This document shows, in pieces, positions 21,267 through 32,903 of a stretch of DNA of 64,000 nucleotides (positions within the stretch are counted from its first letter, which is position 1; the number at the start of each line of letters is the position of its first letter). Below the pieces are notes generated by a model, which saw only the letters and a program-made list of their open reading frames with translations, was not told where the DNA came from and ran no database searches. This stretch comes from Zasmidium citrigriseum (Eukaryota > Ascomycota > Dothideomycetes > Mycosphaerellales > Mycosphaerellaceae), in contig NHNW01000017.1 of the NCBI GenBank assembly GCA_002786025.1, positions 620,001 to 684,000 on the forward strand, read 5' to 3'. The position numbers and the translations under genes were made by a program.

Positions 21267-21662
21267 TCACATCGCCTTTCGATTCTCAATCAACCACACC
21301 AAAGCTCCAAGAAACAGGTTGGTGATCGGTAGCCAGTATGGCATCTTCATCCTCCTTTGGCTGTAGATGCCAGCACACGTCAAGAAGGTGTTCAGTCCGA
21401 GGGGTAGTATCGTTCCTCTAGTCTTCGGCCAAGCCAGCAGAGCACCAGTCGCGCACATCAACATCCCGATGACTTGTGAATGTTTGACCGGATCTTTGAC
21501 GGGAATGATTGGATACAGTGCTTCTGCCGTGCCTGAGCCCTTGGTGATGACAGCTCGGCGATATAGCGAAGGAGTGAGCTTGTCAGTGATGCGGCATTGG
21601 CCACCGAGGAAGTGCTCGAATGCGAGAAGGATGGCCGGTATTCTCAACGCTTGGTCTGTCAT
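21267..21662 (-). CDS. DoxX-like small membrane protein, 131 aa
   Basis: Single exon, ATG at 21662 and TGA at 21267. Four hydrophobic helices are visible: RIPAILLAFEHFLGG, VIGMLMCATGALLAWP, ILPLGLNTFLTCAGIYS and YWLPITNLFLGALVWLIE. A short polar loop sits between helices 1 and 2 and the tail is basic. The four-helix layout and length match the DoxX-like group of fungal proteins, whose function is not established. The family name is tentative. Confidence 0.7.
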   Translation of the reverse strand: MTDQALRIPAILLAFEHFLGGQCRITDKLTPSLYRRAVITKGSGTAEALYPIIPVKDPVKHSQVIGMLMCATGALLAWPKTRGTILPLGLNTFLTCAGIYSQRRMKMPYWLPITNLFLGALVWLIENRKAM

Positions 21663-22024
21663 CGTGCCGCTTGTTTGGAATTGTGTTTGACTTGTTGCTG
21701 TGTAGATGGAGTACTGTGTGTTTGCAGATGTCGATGACGTTCTGTGATGCGAAGCGAAGATCGGCCAAGTCCCCAGATGTCCGGATACGCACGTTGTGTC
21801 ACGTGCATGCCGATATCATTCACTTGCTTCAGCCACGTTGGCGAAAGCAGTGTGGCAATGTCGTCCTGTACTGTCAGCTGCGGATACGCATCGACGGCGT
21901 CTGGTATCATGTCAGAGGCTGTGTTACGCCTCCTCACATGGCTGATCAAAGGGATGTCTTCACTTCGATCCCGGCGCTAGGTCAATCCGAGAAGAGCCTT
22001 TGGTGTGTGAAGAATCGCCAGGCC
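21663..22024. other. Intergenic, 362 bp
   Basis: This separates two minus-strand genes. Short overlapping frames on both strands lack motifs. No gene is recognised. Confidence 0.4.
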
Positions 22025-22763
22025 TCACATCACGGCGCAGCTCGTCCCTTGTGACTTTGCTCCACCCTCGGTCGTTGTAAGCGCAGCAGTCTTGCTGATA
22101 TCCTCAACCACCTCGCGACAGAGCTCTCCGGTCACAGCCGAGCACTCGCAGTATCGATCGCATCTCATCTCTTGTGCCAACTTCAATGCTTCTTGCGGAT
22201 AGACAAAAGTTCTCCCATTAAGAGCAACATTGTCCGCACCAGTCTCAGCATCTGAAGCCATTTGGCGCACATTGCCTCCATAGTCTTCCTTGTTGCGCAC
22301 GTCTCGCTGCAAGCCCAGCATGATCACGGGAAGCATCTCATCATAGTTGTAATGCTCTTCGACGATCCTCTTCCAATGTGTCTTGAGGCTCTCGAGTGAT
22401 GCTGGGTCTCCAATGTTGAAGCACAGCACCAAAACGGCGGGCCTGAGCAGGGTATAATTCGTTGGAGATGCGGTATCGTAAAGTTCGAATCGGTACGCTC
22501 GATTGTAAAGCCTTATGTTGAATTGGTATGGCTGATCGAGGTCGCGCAATTGAGGGAGAGGTTTCTTCCATTCGTGCCCCACGGTGAGGCGGCTTCGAGT
22601 GTAGATCGTCAGTCGGCATTACATTGTCTCCTACGCGCATGAGTCGATCATGTATGAGAGCCAGAGAGACCTACGATAGCATCGTCGACTTGCCAATTCC
22701 AGAGTCGCCTACGAACAGAATGGGCACGACAGGCACACCGCCAGTCTCAGTGGTGGGCAGCAT
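22025..22763 (-). CDS. Divergent Rho/Ras-like small GTPase with CAAX box, 218 aa
   Basis: Two exons, 22675-22763 and 22025-22592, with an 82-bp GTAGGT...AAG intron restoring GKSTMLSRLTVGHEW. The P-loop is GDSGIGKS (residues 19-26). The G3 position reads DTAS (69-72) in place of DTAG, and the G4 [NT]KxD motif is replaced by LQRD. CECSAVTG is a G5-like stretch. The protein ends SCAVM, a CAAX signal for prenylation and membrane attachment. Long loops (residues 40-60 and around the GNVRQMASDAETG stretch) are unlike Cdc42/Rho1. It is probably a signalling GTPase of a fungus-specific subgroup with altered nucleotide handling. The effector is unknown. Confidence 0.82.
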
Positions 22764-23262
22764 GTCTGAGGCCACAGATTGGTCTTTGTCGCCGTGGAGA
22801 ATGCAGATGGAATCGGGATGTGGCGAAGGACGACCAAGATCTGTATGCCGTGCCCCGTGGAGATGTTCACCAAATGGAGGATTGTCGTTGGTTCGCGAAC
22901 ATCGATCTTCGGCGTCGTGGTATCACGTGCCAAAGCCAAATCCCTGCGGCTCACGCCAAAATGCGAAATGACCTCACCAACCTTCAGCTGGGCTGTGCCG
23001 CAACAAATCACAACACCGTCAATCAGGCAAAACACAAGGCTGTGCAAGCATGTACCGCTCATCGAGGCATCTTCCTCGCTTCTGAGGCATCAAATCATTT
23101 CTATCCCACTCTAGCTTCGCCACCTGCCGTTTCGAATAAAGAAGGGGCCGCCCTCTTGTTACAGCAGTCGTTGCGCCTGGCAAATAACACCCACCTTTCT
23201 GTCGCATAAGTTGCCTATCGAAGGACTGTCGCCTACGACAGTCTACGAATCCGCAATCCAAC
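22764..23262. promoter_or_regulatory. Divergent promoter region, 499 bp
   Basis: This lies between the Rho-like GTPase (minus) and the Gly/Ser-rich surface protein (plus). A minus-strand frame overlaps it (22709-23062) but is out of frame with the GTPase and has no motif. Nothing else is seen. Confidence 0.4.
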
Positions 23263-24036
23263 ATGCAGGTCCTCAAGAGCCTATTCTTCCTCTTCAACCT
23301 CGCGGTCCTCATCAACGCGCTCGCGCTCCCGGCGTCCTGGGACGCCGCCTTTGAGTCCTCGAAAGAGCTATTCAAGCGCAAGGGTGGTGGAGGCGGCGGT
23401 GGTCGTGGCGGCAGTGGAGGTAGCTCCTCCTCCTCGTCCTCTTCAAGTTCGTCGCGCGGTGGCTCTGGATCCTCTGGCTCCTCAGGCTCCTCAGGCCGCA
23501 CCTCAGCTACTTCCAACGTCGGTGGCTCGACTTCAGCAGGGAGCGGAATTGCACGAGGATATGGCGGCGGACGATACTATGGAGGCGGCGCGGCAACCCC
23601 ATATAAATCTGGAAACAACGCTGGCCGTGTCGCTCCATATCTACTCGGAGGTGCCGCGCTAGGTATCCTTCCAGGTGTCTGGCTCTACGGCGCATATGCA
23701 TACTCTTATCCGGGTTACTACCACTACCACAACACCTCTTCGAACCAAAACGAGTCGCACCCGGTCGAGTGTCTCTGCGGACAGTACGTATCGTGCGGCT
23801 GCGACGTGAAGAACGACACGGATTACCTTAACAGCGTTGCCAACAACAACACCATCGCTCGTGTCGGCGACGTTAACGGCACCCAAACCCTGGTCATCAA
23901 CGGTACTCTCGACAACGGCACGACCGCACCAGGCGGCTCGGACAGCGCAGCACTAGGCCTCAAGAACAGCATCGTCGAGTCGAGTGGCATCTGGGTCGTC
24001 GTAGCAGGCGTGGTCTACACGATGTATTTCATGTAA
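23263..24036 (+). CDS. Gly/Ser-rich secreted or GPI-anchored-type surface protein, 257 aa
   Basis: Single exon. Residues 1-20 are a signal peptide (MQVLKSLFFLFNLAVLINAL). A Lys-Arg-Lys site at about 38-40 is followed by a run of Gly, then runs of Ser and GSSGSSGSS repeats up to about residue 90. Then come RYYGGGAATPY and a hydrophobic segment (APYLLGGAALGILPGVWLYGAYAYSYPGY-type). A Cys cluster CLCGQYVSCGC follows with at least six N-x-S/T sequons. The last 18 residues are hydrophobic, as in GPI signals. The Gly/Ser region plus this core resembles a fungal family of unknown function (possibly DUF7732). A cell-wall location is inferred. Confidence 0.8.
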   Translation: MQVLKSLFFLFNLAVLINALALPASWDAAFESSKELFKRKGGGGGGGRGGSGGSSSSSSSSSSSRGGSGSSGSSGSSGRTSATSNVGGSTSAGSGIARGYGGGRYYGGGAATPYKSGNNAGRVAPYLLGGAALGILPGVWLYGAYAYSYPGYYHYHNTSSNQNESHPVECLCGQYVSCGCDVKNDTDYLNSVANNNTIARVGDVNGTQTLVINGTLDNGTTAPGGSDSAALGLKNSIVESSGIWVVVAGVVYTMYFM

Positions 24037-24436
24037 TAGCTGGATGAATGAGGAGGAGCTTAATCGGAAGGACAAGTCCTGTATCAGTCACGGCTTTTAC
24101 GACCTTCACGATCATTGTTTTGGAGAGAGATACCCAGGTGTGTTGGCAAAGTGCCCACTCTTGTACATATATAAGCAACAGATTGGAGTTCATACGCAGG
24201 TCATCATTACAGTTTTCTTTTTATGTCTCATTTCTCTCACATTGCGGCTTTGTTGCAGTGGCTAAGCACGCAACCGGCAGCACAGTCGCTCGCAGACTGA
24301 CGGAGATCCACCCACAGACCCTCCATCATCTCATCATCACCTCGGACACAACGGCCGCAAATCAGGATCAATATTCTGCTCACTTCACATCGACGTCAAT
24401 CATCACTCCGACCAAATCAAGCGCCTGGAAGGACGC
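24037..24436. other. Convergent intergenic region, 400 bp
   Basis: This is the 3' flank of both neighbours, the surface protein on plus and the Zn2Cys6 factor on minus. No gene or strong hairpin is recognised. Confidence 0.4.
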
Positions 24437-26363
24437 TCACCTGATCGCCGATGCCAGATGAAACTCGGTCGCCTCAATGATTTTGATATACTCGCCTGCA
24501 ACAAACACCGGCGAGTCAGCCGCAAGGGTCGGAAACGAGGGAAATGTATGTGTTCGTTCAACCACACCCGCCCCCGCCGACGTTCTCCCAAAACGAATTG
24601 AGATGGAAGAGGTACTGACCAGCGACTTTCCAGCGGCGATCGAGCATTAGGAGGACTTCTTTGATCTCTGCCAGGCGTTCGGCGCATTCTGGCGATGAGG
24701 ATTCGCGGACGTACCAGGCGTCTGTGGCAGGGGTCAGTGTCGATAGAGGATGCGATGTGTTCTGGGACTTACAGTTCGCTGCTGCTTGATAAAGACTGTC
24801 AATAACTAGCGGACTCACACGTTGAAGTCCTGCCTTCTCGATGAACCCTCGTACCCGCCTTGTAAGATCTACTACTTGGCTCGATACCTCTCCCAAGCCA
24901 TCGATTGACTCCTTTTGCATGACTAGCTGTGTTTCGGGTCCGTTGTCTACTGCTCGCTCGGTGCATGCGTATTGGTCGTACAGGGTGAGTAGGCCGGAGT
25001 AGCAGATTGCCATTGGAGAACAAAGTGTGGGCTGCTTGGTCGTTGGGTCGTCGGCTTCGGCTTCAGAGGGCAAGACTCCTGCGAGGGCGCGTAGAGTTCG
25101 GTGCAGTTGTAATGCCTCGTTGAACTTGTAGTCTGCAGGTAGGTTCTTGTCGTTGATATGCCGTATTACTTTTCCCAGTATATGAGCTGCTTGGCAGGTT
25201 CGCGCAAAGGGGGCGGCTCGAATCGTCTGGCTGGCTGACAGAGCTAAAGGGGCTGCCACAAGCATCTGGCCTCGATCCCAATGGCTGTCGTCCGTGGGTA
25301 GGTGAGTATCAAGGCTAGGATCCGTGCTGGCGAATGGTTTTGAACGGTGGCCGATGCTGACGAATCGATCCAGGATAATAACAGACCACCATACACGTCG
25401 GCGCTCCTCTTGCTCTGTCCAGGTGTTGGGTCGTGGGAGCATCTGTGGTGCTCCTCGCTCGTGAATGCCCAGCACGTGTCCCAAGCGTGCAGCATGGCCG
25501 ATCGACATGTATGCCGCTGGGTAGATAGAGTGACCGAGCTCATACAAGGAGACCAGCAAGAGCGACTGTATCAGTTGAATGCTGTACCCATTCTGTGCCT
25601 CGATATAGTTGAGGAAGGATTTAACGTCCTGGTATAGTTGTGTCTGTGGTGGCATTCCTTCGGGTATCTCGCTCGTTGATAGCTTCATAGCGAGGAACAG
25701 TAAGGCCATATCGGCGCCGGGTTCATGCATTGGGTTAGAGAGATGCTGGTACAGTCTAATCTTCGAGATCATCGGGAGAAACGTGTGTACCGTCTCAAAA
25801 TACAGCTCGATCATCTGTCTCAATTCCGCTGAGCTTCCGAGCGCACTCAAGGCACCTGGAGGCACCTTCACATAAGGCGCTTGGATCTGGAACCGCTCGT
25901 AGCAGAAGGCCTCGCTGTCCAAAAAGAACAGACTGGGGAATGTTGATGGTCCAGGCCAAAGCGGTTGGTTTGAGGGAGGCGTCAGGGACAGTATATTGGC
26001 GGGGCTGCTCCCATTACTCATACCCATCCCAGTACTCCACGAGCCATTGCTGCCAACGTTTACGCCACCGTTGCTTCCGTTGCTCGGGGTGTTGCTGAAG
26101 TTGTTGTTGGTAGACGGCCTGGTGAGCAAGCTCTCTAGGTCTGCCACTTTTTGCCGCAACGCCGCAAAGTCTTCAGAAGAAGGAGCCGAATTCGAATGAG
26201 AGTCCACGCTGTAATCGCATAATCGTCCAATCCGCTGGCATAGACTGCAGCTTGGAAGCGCTTTGTCACATTTTCTCTTCTGTTTGCGACAGTTTTGACA
26301 GGCTTGTGGTGCCAATGGATGGCCGTTGGATTGTTGATCCTGGAGAGAACTATCGATGTCCAT
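24437..26363 (-). CDS. Zn2Cys6 fungal transcription factor, 583 aa
   Basis: Three exons: 24773-26363, 24620-24721 and 24437-24495. Splicing of a 51-bp GTAAGT intron rebuilds YQAAANYAWYVRE. Splicing of a GTCAGT...CAG intron rebuilds RRWKVAGEYIKIIEATEF, a common ending in this class; without it the frame runs into a low-complexity tail. Cys 22, 25, 32, 39, 42 and 49 form the Zn2Cys6 cluster (CQNCRKQKRKC...CSLC...C). A short coiled coil lies at about 65-80, then an Asn/Gly/Ser-rich linker. The fungal-specific middle homology domain follows (YFETVHTFLPMISK, YSIQLIQSLLLVSLYELG, RRRVWWSVIILDRFVS). It acts in the nucleus; its targets are unknown. It is divergent with the Clr5-domain gene. Confidence 0.92.
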
Positions 26364-26761
26364 TTTCGAGAACAAGTGAGGTTTTTCCTATGCTTCGATG
26401 CTTCGATGCTTGGAGAGCGGAAATATCGGCCGCTCCAGACGGACCTGGTTGCCGCACTGTAATGGGCGCAAGGTTGCGCAGCGAAGTCGATACAATATGG
26501 GTCATCGCCTCCGCACAAGTTGATGCTACTATTGTCGCATTCCCAGACTGTCGATGAGTAACGGTGCCACCGGTTGCGGACGTAAGCAACTCAAGCGATG
26601 TCGTTCTTGTCGAGATTCTCCAGCCCTACACGTGACGTCCACGCTCGCTATCGGACCTTCCCGCTTGCCGGCCAGCCGCCGACCGCACCTTACTTCACTA
26701 CGGACGACGAGAATTCAGTCCCATCTGCACGTCTCGTACGCCGAGTCCATCCATCACAGCC
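26364..26761. promoter_or_regulatory. Bidirectional promoter of two regulator genes, 398 bp
   Basis: The start codons of the Zn2Cys6 factor (minus) and the Clr5-domain protein (plus) are only 398 bp apart, so both promoters share this stretch. No TATA box stands out. Confidence 0.5.
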
Positions 26762-28677
26762 ATGGACGACACTCCAAAGCGAAAGCCCGGCAGACCCTCC
26801 AAGTACGACTGGGGCGACAAGAGAGATATTTGGTAAGTCCGACGGCCACGGGCCCTGCACAGCTGAACTGACCTCGTGCCAGCTACAAACTCTACGTCGA
26901 GGAGAACAAGAGCGCCGTCGAGATCGCACGTTACTTCGCCGAACGCTTCAATGTCAGCGAGGATGAACTGCCGTGTAGGAAGGGCTTCCTGCGCCAGTTC
27001 TCGATATGGGGCTTCCCGTCGCGGGTGAAGAAGCTGACCGAAGACGAGGAGCGCATCATAAGCGAACGCATCAAGGAAATGTGGAAGCAGAACATCCCCC
27101 AAAAAGATATCAAGGATACTTTACTCGAGGAGGGCTGGGATTTGAAGCATCATGTCTTCAACAAGCTCTGGAGAGACAATGGCCTGCGACTGCGTAACGA
27201 CCAAGGATACAAGCCACCGGATCCAAATGCGCCGCCAAAGAAGCGCAAGCGACGATCCAACGTAGCGGATCCGAACCCAGATGCGAATGCAGACGAGACC
27301 GCTGAAGGTGTGGCTCCTGACGACCCACTTGACCTTGATGCTCCAGCTGTAGAGGACGATCAGAATCGCCCAATCACTGTGCCTCTGGATCCCGAGGAGG
27401 CTGCACGACGAGCCCAGCGTTTGTTCGAGATCCAACTGGAGAGTGATCAGAGACTGTCAGCTCGCAAGCGTCGCAGACGAATTCGAGGCTACGGACATCT
27501 ACCAGCAGACGACCCCGGTATGGCTCCACGATATAATTCGGAGACAAGTCTGGATGAGTGCAAAGCGTTCTTGAATCTCGACAACGACATGTATCAGACC
27601 GTCCGAAACGAGTTTGAAGCGATTTGTAGAGGACTTGGCATCATGAAGAAGACCGAGTGTGCTGATGGTGTGTGGGAAGAGTGCAAGAAGCGCCTCATTC
27701 GAGAGAGCATGCATCTCAGTGCTGTCATGCACCCCTTACAACCAGACCAAGACAAGAAGGTCATCGCGCTTGACTGCTTGTGCTGCGATGTGACGAAGCG
27801 AATGCGAGTTCAAGGCAAATCATTCACCATTGCGCAAGCCAACAATCTGCTGGGCCTCAATCCGACAGAAAGTAAGGAGATTCGACGCTTGCTTTACGAA
27901 GTTCTGGTGGCGGACAACTTCGAATCAAGACTTGTCTGTGGCGAAGACCACTTTCAGGAACTTCGTCGCCGGTGGTTCGCTTCTCACGACAAACTGCAAC
28001 AGATAGTGGCGGAAAACGATCAGGCCAAGATGAAAGCTGTTGACCTTCTCGGCAAAGACGTCACGAAGCGGTTTCGCGAGGACAAGAACAGACGTGGAGA
28101 GCGTCTCGTCGTTCAGAAGAACGCTCGTTACGGTCCAGGCCCCGGTCCCGCTTGGCAGGGCACGAAACCGCGATCAAATGCCGCCAAAGCAGCGCAAACA
28201 AATGAAGCTGCCCAGAATGCAGGCCCAGTGATTCGCGAGCCCCGTGTCAGAGCGGCCGTCGAAGGAAGAGGCTATCCTCCACAGCGAAACGGTGGTCTTC
28301 TCGGGACTCTCGCGCAAGCTACTGGTAACATCGACTTCGATCTCGACCCGGCTCTATCAAGCCCCTTTGCCGTCTCGCAGTCGTCTTCTCAGCCAATTCC
28401 AGCGTACTTCCGCCTTGCCCCTGGCTCGAGTGTCATTGGTAATCATCCAAAGATGTGGCTCGGAAAGCTGGCTTCTGCCACGATGCCTGCCTTGTTCAAA
28501 GCTGCGACCAGTAAGGCCGGCGCGGCTAATGTGACCAAGGTCCATGGTGTCGTGAAGGATGCAGACGGGACTGAGAATAAGTGGTTGGTCGAGAACCAGG
28601 ACGAGCTGGAGGTGTACTTGGGAGAAGCTGGAGAGAAGGCCACGTTCTTGGTGGCGCTTGAGGGAGGCTACGCTTGA
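26762..28677 (+). CDS. Clr5-domain protein, 621 aa
   Basis: Two exons, 26762-26832 and 26883-28677, with a 50-bp GTAAGT...CAG intron (CTGAC branch at about 26868). The first 75 residues form an N-terminal segment (RKPGRPSKYDWGDKRDI, an AT-hook-like GRP core, then YKLYVEENKSAVEIARYFA...FLRQFSIWGFPSR). This is followed by a second copy-like segment, EMWKQNIPQKDIKDTLLEEGW, typical of the Clr5 domain found in many ascomycete nuclear proteins. A basic KKRKRRS stretch (about 160) is a likely nuclear localisation signal. The middle (AFLNLDNDMYQTVRNEFEAI onward) is a long helical domain; the C-terminus is less conserved. Probably a DNA-binding or chromatin protein; the target is unknown. Confidence 0.85.
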
Positions 28678-29316
28678 GGTGAACGGGGATGGGATGCGGC
28701 ATATCTTACAGAACAGATCGTAGAAGTTGGGGTGCGTACCTCTTTCGTCTTGGCCTGGTGAAGATAATGTAATCAACGCATCGAAATCATACTCCTATTA
28801 ACTTCTGAAACATCTTTCACATATCAACGATCACTCACATCTGCTCTGCAACTCCCAATCCATCCCATGCTAGAGTGTCACGCAACAAGCGAGGTCTCAC
28901 GCCAAGCGCCGGTATCATCCCTAGACCGTACGCCACGAAAATCCTCTCACCTCAGACGACACCTCATCCTCAATCTCACGCTTCTTCATCTTTTTCATTA
29001 CGACCTACGAAACAATTTATGTCGCCAGCTAAATAAGAGACAAAAAAGTCTGCCCTTGTACAAGCAAAATGCGAGAGCCTTCTCTTGCTATCCAGAGGAG
29101 AAGAGACCCTGGGGTATCAGAAGCCGTTCCATTACGGGTTGAATCCAATCCAACAACACTCCCTTTCCCTTATCCAATTTTCAGCATGTGGTCATCCCTT
29201 CTCTTCTTTGGTCATTATGTCTACCTCTCTCCATCATTTCAATTCGTGTGGCGATGCTCTGTTCTTTTCGTAGTCGGCCGTTATTTGACGAGCTAGGAGA
29301 CGCGCACGCGCGAGGT
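28678..29316. other. Convergent intergenic region, 639 bp
   Basis: This lies between the 3' ends of the Clr5-domain gene and the glucanase gene. It is moderately AT-rich. No exon or repeat is recognised. Confidence 0.4.
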
Positions 29317-30785
29317 TTATGAGCAGATGGAGCCGAACTTGCGGTCTGTGAGAGGTTGGGGGAAGATGCCGGCGTCGATGAGGGCGAAGGCGTTCCATTC
29401 GGGGGCGTTTTCGGCTTTGAAGTTCCTGTTCGAGCGGTCAGTACTCCATGTCCCTATGAAATAATGATGAGGGTATGATGACTTACCAGAAGAACCAGCC
29501 CTCGGTGTAGCGCTCAAACGCCTCCATCTGCGCCTCGATGTAACCCCGGGTGTCATCCTTGAACGTCTGGTCCCAGGTGTTCAAATTGGTGGGCTTGTCG
29601 CATGAGCCGACGTACCACGAGCCTGGGTATGTTCCGTCGTAGCGAGCACCGATTCCGTAGCCGTTCAGTGCGGGCGCGCAGTCCGTCATGGCGGCACTCC
29701 ATTCGCCAACGAAGGTCCACTTGTCGCCGCCGTTGTAGACGAAGGCGTTGTTACACACGTACTGGCGGTGCTGCCATGGCTGCATCGACACGAGCTCAGG
29801 GGTGAAGACCTGGTACTCGTGGTGGTCCATGGCGACGTTCTGGGCGTTGTTGTCCGAAGGTGTCAACATGCCGTTGTATGCGCTCGTGTTCTGGAAGCCG
29901 TCCTGGAAGACGACGACTCGAGATTGACTGGACGTTCGCTGCTGGCCGTAACCTGGAATATGTCAGTCCTCATTCGACAGAGACGATACACTCTCACTCA
30001 CCATCACGAGTGAACTGCTTGACGGTGTCCAAGTCCAGTTCTGGAGTCAAGGGCTCGTTCAACAGCTCAATGCCAGCAATAACATCGTCGTACTTCGAGT
30101 CTCCATACTTGTCCTGGATCTTCTGCAGAACTCGGAGAGTCTTCGCAGTCGTATCACCGGAGGTCCACAACGGCTTCTCACACTTCTGTCCACTGTTGTC
30201 GAAACAGTTCTGGGATCCCGGAGCGCCGTGGAGATCGATAATCACCTTCAGTCCCACCGACCGCGCCCAGTCAATGGCAGCATCGATGAACGGCGCCGCG
30301 CCCTTAATATACGGAGTGTCCGAGTTATCGTATGCCCAGTAGCCGATAGGGATCCGGACGCAGTTGAAGCCAGAGTCGGCGATCTTCTTCATATCCTCCC
30401 AAGTTACCCATGTCTCCCAATGCTTTTTGAGGACCTGCTCATATGCCTTCTGGCCCATCTTCTCGCCCAAGGTGTACTCGTCGATAATCTTCATGTCCTG
30501 TGGAAGATTTTGGAAGATTGATGGAGTTATCCAAGCCTATACGAGGTCAGTGACTGAGTATCGCGCATTTGAAGCGATACACTGACCTCGAGAACTAGCC
30601 AACCGCCGAGATTAAGACCTCGAATCTTCTCATTGCCCCAGTTGAAGCCGCTTGGGCCGCGCTTGAGGTTGCTACTGTCTTGGATGAGTAAACCCCAACA
30701 TGTCTCGGACTTGGAGGAAGACATACGGAGCTGCAGAAGTAGATGCTGCCGCGCACAGCGCGAGGATAGCGCTGCTCAAACGCAT
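29317..30785 (-). CDS. EXG1: Exo-1,3-beta-glucanase, glycoside hydrolase family 5, 418 aa
   Basis: Five exons: 30727-30785, 30587-30674, 30002-30536, 29487-29952 and 29317-29425. Introns are about 50-60 bp. Residues 1-19 (MRLSSAILALCAAASTSAA) are a signal peptide. Family landmarks follow in order: [56 protein letters not shown] with acid/base Glu210, DHHEYQVF, and VGEWSAAMTDCA with the nucleophile Glu311. GWFFWNFKAENAPEW, rebuilt across the last intron, and a final DRKFGSIC complete the match. It is secreted and releases glucose from the non-reducing ends of beta-1,3-glucan in wall remodelling. Length matches yeast Exg1-type enzymes. Confidence 0.95.
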
Positions 30786-32903
30786 ATTGGCTGCAAATTG
30801 GAGGTGATGATGCTCCTCGGTATCGTGTTCTCACGATGGAAGGGACCACAGTGAGACGGCGAGGGAAAGAGTCGGCGCGGTGGTTGGTGCCTGCGAGTCC
30901 GACTCAACAACAGAATCAACAGTCGCAGCTGCTGAAACTGGTGGAGGAAAGCTTGAGTTGTTGCAATGGGTGCTCCCGAGGAATGCTGGGGGATGTTTCC
31001 TGCAATCTCTCGCCGGCAGAACGTGGCAAATGCGAGGCCGGCACGCGAGGATTGGTGATGAATATACGGAACGGAACAAGGGTCGGAAGGAGAAGTGAGG
31101 TGCGCTCACTCGCCCACCGCCGTAGAGTGAGTGAATGTGGGTTGGCTGGCGGGTGGGTGGGAAACGCGGGATATAGAACGAACGAAAGAAACAAGCCGAG
31201 CCTTGTTCGAGCTGTGGACGGGAAAGAGGAGAGAGCAAAGCAAAACGAACTGCGAAGGTTGCTTACTACCAGCACGGGGCCAATGAGTCGCGGTGAGGGA
31301 GGTGTTCGAGCCTGCTTTGGCACAGTGGGCCAGGCGACCAGCGTTCTCGCTGCAGCGAAACTCAGCACAGCGCAGCACGCTCGCAGCAAGGAGACAGCGG
31401 AAGCAGAGCCAAAGCCAACAGCCTTCTGCTAAGATCGGCGCCGGAGCCGAGTCCAAGGGCGCATGCAGGAGGAGGTTGGGGGCCTCCCTGCCAATGGCAA
31501 CGCGGCTTCACCAAACTGAGCGCTTCTGTGCCTGGCGCAAGCATCTCCTAACAGCTAGCCTGGGGAAGATCCCTCTTCCTCTCGTCGACGGCTGTGGCTT
31601 TATTTGACGTAGCCAACATCGCCCAAACCTGCACAAGCACATGCAAGTGGAAGTGACTGTTATCCTTTCGTTCTCTTCTTGCTTTGGGGCCAAACAGCTG
31701 TTCGCCTCGGCATCTCAAGCTGCAGAACCAGAACCATCTTCTCGCACCCAAGACACAGCACCTTCTCGCCCGCCGAGCAATTGAAACAGCGAACCGCCAC
31801 AGAACGACTCAAGCACGCGTGCTAGGCGAGTCCTTGTGTCTTGGGCGAAACCGCCATGGCGACATCCCAGATCTTCCGAGGCGCAATTATAGTAGCGCCT
31901 CGAAGCAGCCACCCGGACAGCCAACCGCCCCTGCCCACGTCTCTGATCTCAACGTCAGCGAGCAATTTCAGGCACTCGACTCACAATCGGCGTGCGAAGT
32001 TCGCAAATTGTGCTCTCTTCTTAATGAAATATTCATTGAATGAGATGCCGAGGGAATCACGATTCGCGGAGACGCGTTTTGTTTAAAATGGCTTCCCGCA
32101 GCGTTCCTGCTCTAGCTTCGGGGTAGTCCCAGCGCTAAAAGACAGCCTTGTGAAGGCTGTTTGGGAGCTTCGGAACAGGTTGCTCCACTTCTCCCTTTTC
32201 TCCAACATCAACAAAGGTGGGGCAGCAGCAACTTCATCACAACACAAGCACAACAGTAACCATGTGCGATGCCACACGTCAACGGAAGGGAACACACAGG
32301 CAACGCGTGTTCTGTGTGACTGCACTACTCGTGATGTAACAACTCACAGACCATTTCCAAAGCAACATGAACCGTTCCACCGGCTCAAAAGCATCAGATG
32401 CGTCACGATTGCGATTTCAGACTTCTGAAGGCAGCCGAAACGTCCGCCACTTTTTCATCGAAGAACATCAACTCCTCTTTTTCTTCGACGTCAGCCGACC
32501 ATATCCGCCCGCTGCGCCGGTGATGCTGCTGATGACCAGGTGAGGTTGTGCCGCCAAGTTGCATGCTTTGCTGGAGCGGTCTGCAACTCTCTGCAACACC
32601 CAGCCTCGTTCTTTCCCAGCAAGGTACGGCATGCTCTTCTGTGGGGTAAGCACGCGGGCAGGTGACACATCAAACAAGCCGGAAACAGGATGGAGAATCA
32701 ATAGTCGAAAGTGGTTTGTTTTGATGGCAGCTTCCTATCTGGCCACAGTCATGAGCACATCTCATGCATGTCTCTAACCCTCATGTTCCGTAACGCCTCG
32801 CTAACAATATCAATGACCGCTATGCTAATACCCATCATAAAAAGCAAATGCAGAATGCTCCATCTGCGACTCCACCTCATCTCACTGCTCCCTCAATCCG
32901 TAC
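30786..32903. other. Intergenic, 2.1 kb
   Basis: This contains the promoter of the glucanase gene and the 3' flank of RAD50. Open frames such as 30836-31432 (+) are Ser/Arg-rich, lack start context and family motifs, and overlap equally long frames on the other strand. No credible gene is seen; a non-coding transcript cannot be excluded. Confidence 0.4.

Noticed and set aside
30836..31432. 198-codon plus-strand open frame in the glucanase upstream region
   Set aside because: Low-complexity composition and matching-length frames on the opposite strand; no family motif.
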